From the NCBI GenBank assembly GCA_002490465.1, contig DKUB01000067.1:1-41262 (forward strand): a stretch of DNA of 41,262 bases, written 5' to 3'. Below, one piece after another: positions 25,070-31,580 of this stretch. Source of the DNA: Lachnoclostridium sp. UBA7215. GTDB taxonomy: Bacteria; Bacillota; Clostridia; Lachnospirales; Lachnospiraceae. The position numbers and the translations under genes are program-made. Numbering within the stretch: the stretch's first letter is position 1; every line of letters starts with the position of its first letter. The notes below the pieces were generated by a model. The model was given only the letters and a program-made list of their open reading frames with translations. It searched no databases and was not told where the DNA came from.

Positions 25070-25653
25070 ATATCATACTTTTCTACCGTTCCCGTCACAA
25101 TATACTGATAAGTTTTCCCATCCCAACGGAATTTTCCTTTTGCCTCTCCGTCCGCAAAATCTTCCGTTATATCAATCTTTTCTTTTTTATTTCCATATTG
25201 GAAATAGATTTTGCCGTCTTTCTCTTTTATGTCACCGCCGATTAGCTTTATTTCGTCCTTATCCGCATCGACATACACGTCATTTTCTGCCAATCCTGAG
25301 GCGGATATCTCAACTTTACTGTTTTTACCCTCATCCACCTCAATTTCATAATAGAGGTTGCCATCCTTGTCTTTTCGCTGCTCCACGTCCCTCACATCAA
25401 TTTCCTTATCATCAACAAAGACATGGATTCTCTCCAGCCCGGTCTGCACAAGTGAATTCCCTGTTGCCGCATAGCTGACAATGTTACCTAAAATAAATAC
25501 TCCCGTAAGAGCCGCCATTGTCACGGCAGCCCGAAATGCTGTCCTGTTACGCCTGTTTTCTTTATTTTCCATATTATCTTTCACCTTTCTTATTGCTTCT
25601 TCCGACATTACCATCCGGTCAAATGTCTCCTTATACAACTGCCTGTTACTCAT
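25054..25653 (-). CDS. Probable membrane-anchored anti-sigma factor
   Basis: A 199-aa single-pass protein. A charged cytoplasmic N-terminus (residues 1-40, YKETFDRMVMSEEAIRKVK) is followed by one helix (about 41-63) and an extracytoplasmic part rich in Lys, Asp and Glu. Its start overlaps the end of the sigma factor gene by 8 bases, the classic layout of ECF sigma/anti-sigma pairs. There is no zinc-binding HxxxCxxC motif, so it is not a ZAS-type anti-sigma factor. The role rests on topology and gene order, not on a recognised domain. The extracytoplasmic part may be the stress or ligand sensor. Confidence 0.7.
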   Translation of the reverse strand: MSNRQLYKETFDRMVMSEEAIRKVKDNMENKENRRNRTAFRAAVTMAALTGVFILGNIVSYAATGNSLVQTGLERIHVFVDDKEIDVRDVEQRKDKDGNLYYEIEVDEGKNSKVEISASGLAENDVYVDADKDEIKLIGGDIKEKDGKIYFQYGNKKEKIDITEDFADGEAKGKFRWDGKTYQYIVTGTVEKYDIEIKK

Positions 25654-26134
25654 CCTGCCAATCCCCCTTTAACATTTCTTTCAGTTTCTTTCTCGCCCGC
25701 ATCAGCCTTGTCTGCACAGTAGTCTCCCTCAGATGCATAATTTCTGCAATTTCACGTACCGGGTAATCTTCATAATAATACAAATGTACTACCATCCGGT
25801 ACTTGAGCGGCAGCTTTAACACCGCCTCGTACAGATCACTGTGCACCGGATCCGGAAACTCATAGGTCTGGCCTGTCTCAGTATTATCCCATGAAACCAT
25901 ATGTTTTTTCCAGAATGAGCCGGATAAATTTCTGGCCTCATTTGCCGTCACGCGCATCAGCCATTTCTTTAAATGCTCTTCATCCTGAAAATCCGTTTTT
26001 GTCCGCAGCAGTTTCTCAAAAGCAGACTGAACAATATCCTCTGCATCTGCATGACAGCGGCAATAGCTGCATGCGATTCGGTACATTGTATTGCTGTAGG
26101 TATCTACTGCACTTAAATAACGGGATTGTTCCAC
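25646..26134 (-). CDS. ECF-type RNA polymerase sigma factor
   Basis: A 162-aa sigma-70-family factor with only regions 2 and 4. Region 2 includes MYRIACSYCRCHADAEDIVQSAFEKLL (positions about 18-44, given here in parts: ADAEDIVQSAF), with core and -10 recognition residues. Region 4 is the helix-turn-helix VREIAEIMHLRETTVQTRLM near residues 127-146. The start codon is GTG 26134, behind GGAGG with 8-base spacing. The probable anti-sigma gene overlaps its 3' end, so both are co-expressed. Targets are not evident; I could not identify a matching autoregulatory promoter in the 86 bases upstream. Confidence 0.9.
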   Translation of the reverse strand: MEQSRYLSAVDTYSNTMYRIACSYCRCHADAEDIVQSAFEKLLRTKTDFQDEEHLKKWLMRVTANEARNLSGSFWKKHMVSWDNTETGQTYEFPDPVHSDLYEAVLKLPLKYRMVVHLYYYEDYPVREIAEIMHLRETTVQTRLMRARKKLKEMLKGDWQDE

Positions 26135-26220
26135 AGTATAATCCTCCTTTGTATCTTTCGAAAGGCCCTTCTACTTATAATAACAAACGAGGACAGAAAA
26201 ATATCACAAAAAAGAAAATT

Positions 26221-28533
26221 TTATGCCGGATTTTTAATCCACAACCCGGCAACTAATACACTCATGTCATCCGCAGCCTCACGGATGCGACCTGCCAATG
26301 CATTCATTAAAATCTGATTTGCCATATCATTCGGATTCTGACAAACCATCTCATCAATAAAGGTACTCAAACTGGCCTGCTCCCTGTCAAATCCCTCGAT
26401 TACACCATCAGAAACCATGATAACCATGTCACCCTCTTCCACCTTTGTCACTGCCAAATCACTTTCCGCCTCCATATCTACCCCGACAGGGAGAGCTTCC
26501 GAGCAAAACATGTCCACATGGTCTTTTCTCTTGATAAAAGTCGCTGCAGCACCATTTTTCATAATCTCACACACTCCGGTGTGCAGATCAAGGGAAACCA
26601 TATCAAGTGTCGTAAAAGTCCGTCCATCAAAATTCATGACAAAAAGAGTGTTAAGCATCCTGAGTGCAGACTTTTTCTCAAATCCGGCCTCCATCAAACA
26701 TTCCAGTACCTCTAAAAAACTTCCGCTGTCCCGATATGCCATCTCACCACTCCCCATGCCGTCTGCTAAAATCATAAAAAGCTCTCCGCTCGAGAGCTCC
26801 ATAAAGGAGTAATTGTCACCGGAAACATCTTCTCCAGCTTTTGCCACCCTTGCAAGCCCGGTAAGTGCTTTATATCTGGTATCCTCCTGAAAAAACATCT
26901 GTGACTCGCCATCCGAGAGTACATTACGGGTCTCGCGGCCAGGACACATTCTAACGCCTGCACCCTGTGACAATACATTGGCAATATCTGTTTTCGTGAG
27001 ACAATGATGCCCCCGGCAGGAACCAGTAAATACAATTTCAAGCCGCCCCCTCCGCCGCTTCATAGAAATCTGCCGGATTTTGACACCCGCCTTTTTCAGT
27101 TCTCTGACAATATTTTTTCTCTCTTCCTCAGATACTGCTCCCGGCTCACCCAACTCTAAAGTAAAGGAACGGAGAGCATCGGACACCTCCAACATTTGTC
27201 TTGCCATGATTTCACGATTCTCTGCCATTCGGTTACGCCACCCCAGATTCATTTTAGCCACTGCAATCCGATCCGCCGCTTGTTCGGCACAGGCATCCAG
27301 ACGAATGCATCGGCGCCCAAATTCAGGACTTATCTGCGCAGCGGCACCCTCTTCCTCAAATGCCTGATAAATAATGGCATGAAAATTATCCCTTGTTTCC
27401 TCCAGATGCTTGTCCCAGCAAAACTTACAATTCACACAGCCGCTGCAAACCTTTTCGGATAATTCCTCGTAAATTTCTTCTATTTCATCATGAGACACCT
27501 CATATCGGCGCGGTCCCCCCTCTGCAAAGCTCTTAGACAACCGCTTAAATGCATCCGCAAAATCTCCAATTTTATAATTGGCCAATGCCCTCACATCTTC
27601 CGTAGCAAAGAGATTTTCTTTCAGCTCTTTTTCGTCCTCTTCAACAGCACGTGTAACACTTTTAGGAAGCGCCAGAAAAATAACAATAGCAGAGACCATA
27701 GCCCTCAATTCTATGATTCCGGCATCCTGTCCCTGCAAAAAATAAATAAGACAATAACCAATCATAAAAAAAGCAATGCTGCTTCCAACCCGCCCAATTT
27801 TGCGAAATACACCTACACTAACACCCAACAGGCAGCAAACTCCCACCATTACAGCATCATTGCCGGTTATTGCGTACAAGATTCCCCCAGCTGCCCCGGC
27901 CATTGTTCCGGTTGCCGCCCCATATCGAAATCCCATATACAGTATCATAAGACATCGAAGTGTCCCGACAACAGAAAAAATATCATCAAACTGACGCGGA
28001 ATCGCGCACATTGCCGTTACGGCAATCGCCAATATACTAATCAGCTCTTCATTCCCCGGCGCACGTCTCCACTCTCCGCACAGAAAAAAACGCAGTCCCC
28101 AGCGATACACATTGGCAAGTGCAAAAACTGCTGCACTCTCAAGAGCACTAATGGCAAGCATTTCCCATGTATTTACAGAAAGGACACTCAGAGCCGCTCC
28201 CAGCAGAAAATTCAGTATACCACAAAGTGCAGCAAAAAACAGAGGCATCAAATTTTCATGCCCCGCCTTTTGCTGCCAGGAATCCACAAATACAATAAGT
28301 GAAAACAATATAATATATTTTAATAAAGTAAGTCCGTCAGCACTGGTAAACATCCCTAATAATACTGCCGCTGCCATTAGGCGTTTACCGGCCCCCTCCG
28401 TACATACACTGGCAAAATAAGCAACCCCAAAAGGATTTATGTCAAACAGCCAGACACGTCCCAGTAAAAATCCTATTCCGGCCAACACAGCCATATGTAC
28501 ATCAGGCGTCCACTTTTCTTTCTTATCCTTCAC
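26221..28533 (-). CDS. spoIIE: Stage II sporulation protein E (SpoIIE)
   Basis: The membrane-bound PP2C-type serine phosphatase that dephosphorylates SpoIIAA and so activates sigma-F in the forespore, and that also works at the polar septum. It is 770 aa, close to the usual length. The N-terminal 310 residues hold about ten hydrophobic helices. A central region follows with a Cys-rich stretch (CSGCVNCKFCWDKH) seen in clostridial members. The C-terminal phosphatase has metal-binding Asp residues in LADGMGSGEMA (near 590) and MVSDGVIEGF. The start is GTG 28533 with GGGGGG 6 bases ahead. It lies downstream of divIC as in Bacillus, but has its own Spo0A-type promoter (28580-28646). The next gene leftward is the sigma factor, 86 bases further. 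Confidence 0.95.
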   Translation of the reverse strand: MKDKKEKWTPDVHMAVLAGIGFLLGRVWLFDINPFGVAYFASVCTEGAGKRLMAAAVLLGMFTSADGLTLLKYIILFSLIVFVDSWQQKAGHENLMPLFFAALCGILNFLLGAALSVLSVNTWEMLAISALESAAVFALANVYRWGLRFFLCGEWRRAPGNEELISILAIAVTAMCAIPRQFDDIFSVVGTLRCLMILYMGFRYGAATGTMAGAAGGILYAITGNDAVMVGVCCLLGVSVGVFRKIGRVGSSIAFFMIGYCLIYFLQGQDAGIIELRAMVSAIVIFLALPKSVTRAVEEDEKELKENLFATEDVRALANYKIGDFADAFKRLSKSFAEGGPRRYEVSHDEIEEIYEELSEKVCSGCVNCKFCWDKHLEETRDNFHAIIYQAFEEEGAAAQISPEFGRRCIRLDACAEQAADRIAVAKMNLGWRNRMAENREIMARQMLEVSDALRSFTLELGEPGAVSEEERKNIVRELKKAGVKIRQISMKRRRGRLEIVFTGSCRGHHCLTKTDIANVLSQGAGVRMCPGRETRNVLSDGESQMFFQEDTRYKALTGLARVAKAGEDVSGDNYSFMELSSGELFMILADGMGSGEMAYRDSGSFLEVLECLMEAGFEKKSALRMLNTLFVMNFDGRTFTTLDMVSLDLHTGVCEIMKNGAAATFIKRKDHVDMFCSEALPVGVDMEAESDLAVTKVEEGDMVIMVSDGVIEGFDREQASLSTFIDEMVCQNPNDMANQILMNALAGRIREAADDMSVLVAGLWIKNPA

Positions 28534-28579
28534 TTTTATCCCCCCTTGGATTACAAAGAAAATTCAAGCAACTCTATTT

Positions 28580-28646
28580 AGTATAGACAAGCCTTGATGG
28601 TATATTTTGTCAAAAGACAGGGGGATTTTGAAAAAAGTTTTCGACA
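28580..28646 (-). promoter_or_regulatory. Spo0A-dependent-type promoter of spoIIE with two 0A boxes
   Basis: Minus strand: perfect TTGACA (28613-28608) and TATACT (28585-28580) are 22 bases apart, not 17. Such a wide spacer is the hallmark of Spo0A-activated sigma-A promoters (B. subtilis spoIIG and spoIIE). A 0A box TGTCGAA, an exact core match, lies on the minus strand at 28646-28640, about 70 bases before the predicted start. A second match to TGTCRAA, TGTCAAA on the plus strand at 28608-28614, overlaps the -35. Seen directly: the boxes and spacing. Inferred: control by Spo0A. Confidence 0.75.
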
Positions 28647-28673
28647 AAAAAGTCAGCTGTGAAACGCTGACTT

Positions 28674-28738
28674 CTTAAGTTCGCCTATGGCGAACTTTTT
28701 TGCCAAAGGCAAACTTTGCTCCGCAGAAGATTATCTTT
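28674..28738 (+). repeat. Hairpin repeat, copy 1
   Basis: First of two 64-65-base near-identical copies, 103 bases apart. It consists of a perfect stem AAGTTCGCC/GGCGAACTT (28677-28697, TAT loop) with six Ts, then TTTGCC-AAA-GGCAAA, then a tail CTTTGCTCCGCAGAAGATTA. Read on the plus strand it looks like an intrinsic terminator, but no plus-strand gene ends here. Confidence 0.75.
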
Positions 28739-28776
28739 TCTATAAAATAAAAAATGTGGCTGAAAAGCGCACGCCT

Positions 28777-28840
28777 CTTAAGTTCGCCTATGGCGAACTT
28801 TTTTGCCTATGGCAAAATTGGCTCCGCATAAGATTATCTT
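28777..28840 (+). repeat. Hairpin repeat, copy 2
   Basis: Second copy with the same first hairpin (AAGTTCGCC-TAT-GGCGAACTT) and T-run. The second hairpin is TTTGCC-TAT-GGCAAA and the tail GGCTCCGCATAAGATTATC. The compensating differences in loop and tail show that stems are kept while other bases drift. Confidence 0.75.
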
Positions 28841-28885
28841 CCCTGAAAAATAAAAAACCCGACATATCAAAAATACGCGGACCTT

Positions 28886-29197
28886 TTACTCTTCCGGTTT
28901 GAAAATTATTTCATCATCGTAGACGAGGCCAAATTTTTCCCTTGCCATCTCTTCGATGTATTCATCGGTTTTTGTATAGGCTTCCTCTTCTTTAATCTTT
29001 TCCTTTTCCTGCTCCAGATTCTTTTTCTTCTCCTCCAGCTGTCCCAATTCCATTTCCAACTCTTTGCAGTTTTTATGCAATTGGATGCCCTGTACCGCCA
29101 GAGTACCAAGAAAAATTCCCACAACGAGCATAACAAGATAAAGCGCGCTGCGATGTTTTCTGGCGGCGCGGGAAGCCTTGGCTTTACGATTCTTCAT
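28886..29197 (-). CDS. divIC: Septum formation initiator (DivIC/FtsB-like)
   Basis: A 103-aa bitopic division protein. A basic cytoplasmic N-terminus (MKNRKAKASRAARKHRS) is followed by one membrane helix (about residues 18-37). A long coiled coil, with heptads in the stretch KNCKELEMELGQLEEKKKN and beyond, precedes the short globular tail EYIEEMAREKFGLVYDDE typical of FtsB/DivIC proteins. It should join FtsL and DivIB/FtsQ at the septum. I chose ATG 29197, with GAGG 9 bases upstream; ATG 29206 would abut that site. The position between yabQ and spoIIE is conserved in spore formers. Confidence 0.92.
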   Translation of the reverse strand: MKNRKAKASRAARKHRSALYLVMLVVGIFLGTLAVQGIQLHKNCKELEMELGQLEEKKKNLEQEKEKIKEEEAYTKTDEYIEEMAREKFGLVYDDEIIFKPEE

Positions 29198-29296
29198 AGG
29201 CCTCATCCTCTATTTTATACTCAGTGCCACAAAACTAGTGTTCTATTGCTGTAGTACTATCACATATTGTCATTATATATAATTCCTTCCATTATT

Positions 29297-29674
29297 TCAA
29301 GAACTTTTTGTATGTTTTCCCAAAATTTTACTAATTTTTTTACCAGACCAAACAAACGGTCGGAAAATAGTGTGAAAAAAAGCTATAATAGCGCGAACAA
29401 CATACTTCCCCACAAACTTGCGATATAAGAACATCCCACCAATAAAAGATATGACAAAAAAATTCCGCAGGATACCAAAATTCAAGGTAAATATCATCTG
29501 AAAAACAAAAATAGCAGCTACTGCCCAAAATAACAAATCCTCTGTCAGTTTTGCCAGCCATCCATGGCGTACCTTATAACGGAAAGCCAGAATAAAATCA
29601 TAGATAAACATCAGCAGCACTCCCCATAAAAAGGACGCAGCAAAATAATGCAGCTGCCCTATTATCCTCTCCAT
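29297..29674 (-). CDS. yabQ: Spore cortex protein YabQ
   Basis: A 125-aa membrane protein with about four helices (residues 7-28, 46-64, 67-84 and 86-104), starting with the family-typical pattern QLHYFAASFLWGVLLMFIYD. In Bacillus YabQ is needed for spore cortex formation and sits in the forespore-surrounding membranes. The ATG overlaps the yabP stop (ATGA). The basic tail GKKISKILGKHTKSS is common in clostridial members. Confidence 0.9.
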   Translation of the reverse strand: MERIIGQLHYFAASFLWGVLLMFIYDFILAFRYKVRHGWLAKLTEDLLFWAVAAIFVFQMIFTLNFGILRNFFVISFIGGMFLYRKFVGKYVVRAIIAFFHTIFRPFVWSGKKISKILGKHTKSS

Positions 29675-29997
29675 CAGCGGAATAGGCGGCTAATAAAGCT
29701 TCCAGCCGATTTAGAATGGGAAGATTCATAATAACAAATCTCATTTATATGCCCTTCCAGGGCCACTTCGCCGCGTTCCAATGTCAGCCTTTTTACATGC
29801 AGGTCCTCACCGCCAAAACGCATTGCCCCGGCAACAGTCTCTAAACGTATCTCTTCATTATCAAAAGAAATGACCTCTGTAACTCCTGTTAACTCGACTC
29901 GTTCTCTGCCCTCCATGATAAGCTTATGCCCTGATATTCTGCGGTTTCTCCCATCTTCTCCATAACCGGTATAGTCTCGCCCCTGCTCCTGTATCAT
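29674..29997 (-). CDS. yabP: Sporulation protein YabP
   Basis: A 107-aa YabP/YqfC-family protein, conserved in spore formers and linked to the spore envelope. The core reads HKLIMEGRERVELTGVTEVI, then DNEEIRLETVAGAMRFGGED and HVKRLTLERGEVALEGHINE, the pattern of a small beta-rich fold. I prefer the ATG at 29997, which has GAGGG 8 bases upstream, over the in-frame ATG at 30027, which lacks a site. It overlaps yabQ by 4 bases. Confidence 0.88.
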   Translation of the reverse strand: MIQEQGRDYTGYGEDGRNRRISGHKLIMEGRERVELTGVTEVISFDNEEIRLETVAGAMRFGGEDLHVKRLTLERGEVALEGHINEICYYESSHSKSAGSFISRLFR

Positions 29998-30072
29998 ATC
30001 TGTATCCCTCATTTCTGCCACACACATTTCCCATATAGGGGTTATAACAAAGTATATGCCAGTAACTGCAAC

Positions 30073-30315
30073 TTATGACAGATATTTATACAGTTCCCGC
30101 GCCTCATCCTTTTTATAAGTTTCCTCCACTGACAATACTTCAACCTTTGTCATTTTATTGCCAAAGTGAATTTCAATAATATCCCCCGGCTTTACATTTG
30201 CCGAGGCTCTGGCAGTTTTATCATTTAACATAACACGCCCGGCGTCGCACGCTTCATTTGCCACTGTGCGCCGTTTAATCAGTCGGGAAACCTTTAAATA
30301 TTTATCTAATCTCAT
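30073..30315 (-). CDS. rqcP: S4-domain RNA-binding protein (RqcP/Hsp15-like)
   Basis: An 80-aa S4 RNA-binding protein: MRLDKYLKVSRLIKRRTVAN, ACDAGRVMLNDKTARASANV and KPGDIIEIHFGN form the complete S4 fold. It is the counterpart of B. subtilis YabO, since named RqcP, which helps RqcH elongate Ala tails on stalled peptides bound to the 50S subunit, and of Hsp15. Position next to yabP matches yabO of Bacillus. I chose ATG 30315; the in-frame ATG at 30333 is part of the GGAGG site itself. Confidence 0.88.
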   Translation of the reverse strand: MRLDKYLKVSRLIKRRTVANEACDAGRVMLNDKTARASANVKPGDIIEIHFGNKMTKVEVLSVEETYKKDEARELYKYLS

Positions 30316-30388
30316 TGTCCATAATCCCTCCATTTACCATTTAAGCAAACGCTGTCACCATCCGCAAACCAGCTTATTGCAAAGAGAA

Positions 30389-30423
30389 AAAGCGCCCCTG
30401 CTTCTACGGCAGCCAGGCGCTTT
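30389..30423 (-). terminator. Terminator of hup
   Basis: AAAGCGCC (30389-30396) pairs with GGCGCTTT (30416-30423), with an inner CTGC/GCAG stem. On the minus strand the hairpin is followed by TTTTTCTC. It begins 20 bases after the hup stop codon and separates hup from the sporulation cluster. Confidence 0.8.
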
Positions 30424-30443
30424 CATTCCAGCATTCATGTCCA

Positions 30444-30719
30444 TTATTTGTTTACGGCGTCTTTCAATCCTCTACCAGGTTTAAATTTAGGAGCCTTAGA
30501 AGCAGGAATACTCATAGGCTTTTTCGTCAATGGATTGATTCCTTCTCTTGCTGCCCTTTCTGTAACCTCAAATGTGCCAAAGCCAACCAGCTGTACTTTC
30601 TCTCCTTTTGTAAGCTCATCGGTAATTACCTCGATAAAAGCTTTTAAAGCACTCTCTGTGTCCTTTTTTGACAGCTGTGTCTTCTCAGCCATTGCTGCTA
30701 CTAACTCAGTCTTATTCAT
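30444..30719 (-). CDS. hup: HU-family DNA-binding protein
   Basis: A 91-aa nucleoid protein of the HU/IHF family: MNKTELVAAMAEKTQLSKKD, then VQLVGFGTFEVTERAAREGI with the DNA-binding arm INPLTKKPMSIPASKAPKFK and end GRGLKDAVNK. Length and all landmark residues, including the arm Pro, are standard. GAGGAGG stands 9 bases before the ATG, it has a strong promoter, and a terminator follows, all expected for an abundant protein. Confidence 0.95.
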   Translation of the reverse strand: MNKTELVAAMAEKTQLSKKDTESALKAFIEVITDELTKGEKVQLVGFGTFEVTERAAREGINPLTKKPMSIPASKAPKFKPGRGLKDAVNK

Positions 30720-30775
30720 GGATGATATCCTCCTCGAAAAAATGATAATCTAGTTTTTTAAAACCTATACAACTA

Positions 30776-30804
30776 TATATAACCTTTTTATCCCAATTTG
30801 TCAA
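30776..30804 (-). promoter_or_regulatory. Strong promoter of hup
   Basis: Minus strand: TTGACA (30804-30799), a 17-base spacer and TATATA (30781-30776). The leader is about 50 bases. Confidence 0.75.
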
Positions 30805-30841
30805 GAAAATTCTGCTTTTCTTGTGTTATTGGCATATTATT

Positions 30842-31387
30842 TTACTGTTCCATCTGTCTCCCGAGGAAATTTGCCCCGCAAACAGATAATTTTTCTTCTA
30901 ATTCAGTAAACTCCCTGTCTGGATTGCGGGAAAGCAGAATAACGGCTCCAATTGCGTCCCCCTCACATACAATCGTGCTGACTGCCTCAGTGAGGACCTC
31001 AGTCCCATCTGCAGTAATCTGGCAAAAACGGGCATCCGCATCACTTGCCAGAATATTTTCCCGGCGCTCAATACACTGAATTAAATCAAGGTGTATTTCT
31101 TTTCCTATAAATTCTTTCTTATTTGGACCGGCTACCGCCACAATCATATCCCTGTCTGCTACACATACCGTACATTTTGCCACCTGTGCTACGGATTCCA
31201 CATATTCCATGGATATTTCCCCAAGTTCGCCAATCGGCGAATATTTTTTTAAAATAATTCCACCCTCACGGTTTGTAAAAATCTCAAGAGGGTCCCCTTC
31301 ACGGATTCGCAAGGTTCTCCTTATCTCCTTTGGCACTACCACTCTGCCCAGATCATCTATACGCCGCACAATTCCTGTTGCTTTCAT
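30842..31387 (-). CDS. spoVT: Stage V sporulation protein T (SpoVT)
   Basis: A 181-aa AbrB-family regulator of forespore gene expression. The N-terminal swapped-hairpin DNA-binding domain is MKATGIVRRIDDLGRVVVPK with EIRRTLRIREGDPLEIF. The C-terminal GAF-like domain spans about residues 55-178 (VAQVAKCTVCVADRDMIVAV...LLSRNPDREF). This full-length two-domain form distinguishes SpoVT from AbrB. In Bacillus it tunes sigma-G-dependent genes. GGAGG precedes the ATG. It is upstream of hup on the same strand but hup has its own promoter. Confidence 0.93.
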   Translation of the reverse strand: MKATGIVRRIDDLGRVVVPKEIRRTLRIREGDPLEIFTNREGGIILKKYSPIGELGEISMEYVESVAQVAKCTVCVADRDMIVAVAGPNKKEFIGKEIHLDLIQCIERRENILASDADARFCQITADGTEVLTEAVSTIVCEGDAIGAVILLSRNPDREFTELEEKLSVCGANFLGRQMEQ

Positions 31388-31512
31388 AATTTTTATTTTT
31401 CCTCCATTTAGTATTTTTCGGTGTTGTTATTATCTGTAAAAAATGGGGAATTATTCGATTTATCGTATGCGATTTTTATTTGATTTTTTTTCCTGTTTTG
31501 CAAACTGCATAC

Positions 31513-31541
31513 TTGACCATATTTTATAAGGAGTGTAAAAT
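31513..31541 (+). promoter_or_regulatory. Promoter of the GAF-EAL gene
   Basis: TTGACC (31513-31518), a 17-base spacer and TAAAAT (31536-31541), with a predicted start near 31548 and a leader of about 33 bases. Confidence 0.65.
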
Positions 31542-31580
31542 GTACATTAGTAAAAGAGTAAGATATGGAGGGTGATAAAG

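Noticed and set aside
27490..28302. Plus-strand ORF of 270 codons opposite spoIIE
   Set aside because: No ribosome binding site or domain is visible and the composition is that of reverse-read membrane helices.
28674..28840. The paired hairpin repeats as a CRISPR array
   Set aside because: Only two copies exist, each internally structured with two stems, with a single unlike interval and no cas genes.
31388..31470. Possible sigma-G promoter upstream of spoVT (GAATA and ATAATA-like boxes)
   Set aside because: The boxes match the sigma-G consensus only partly and spacing is ambiguous in this AT-rich stretch.
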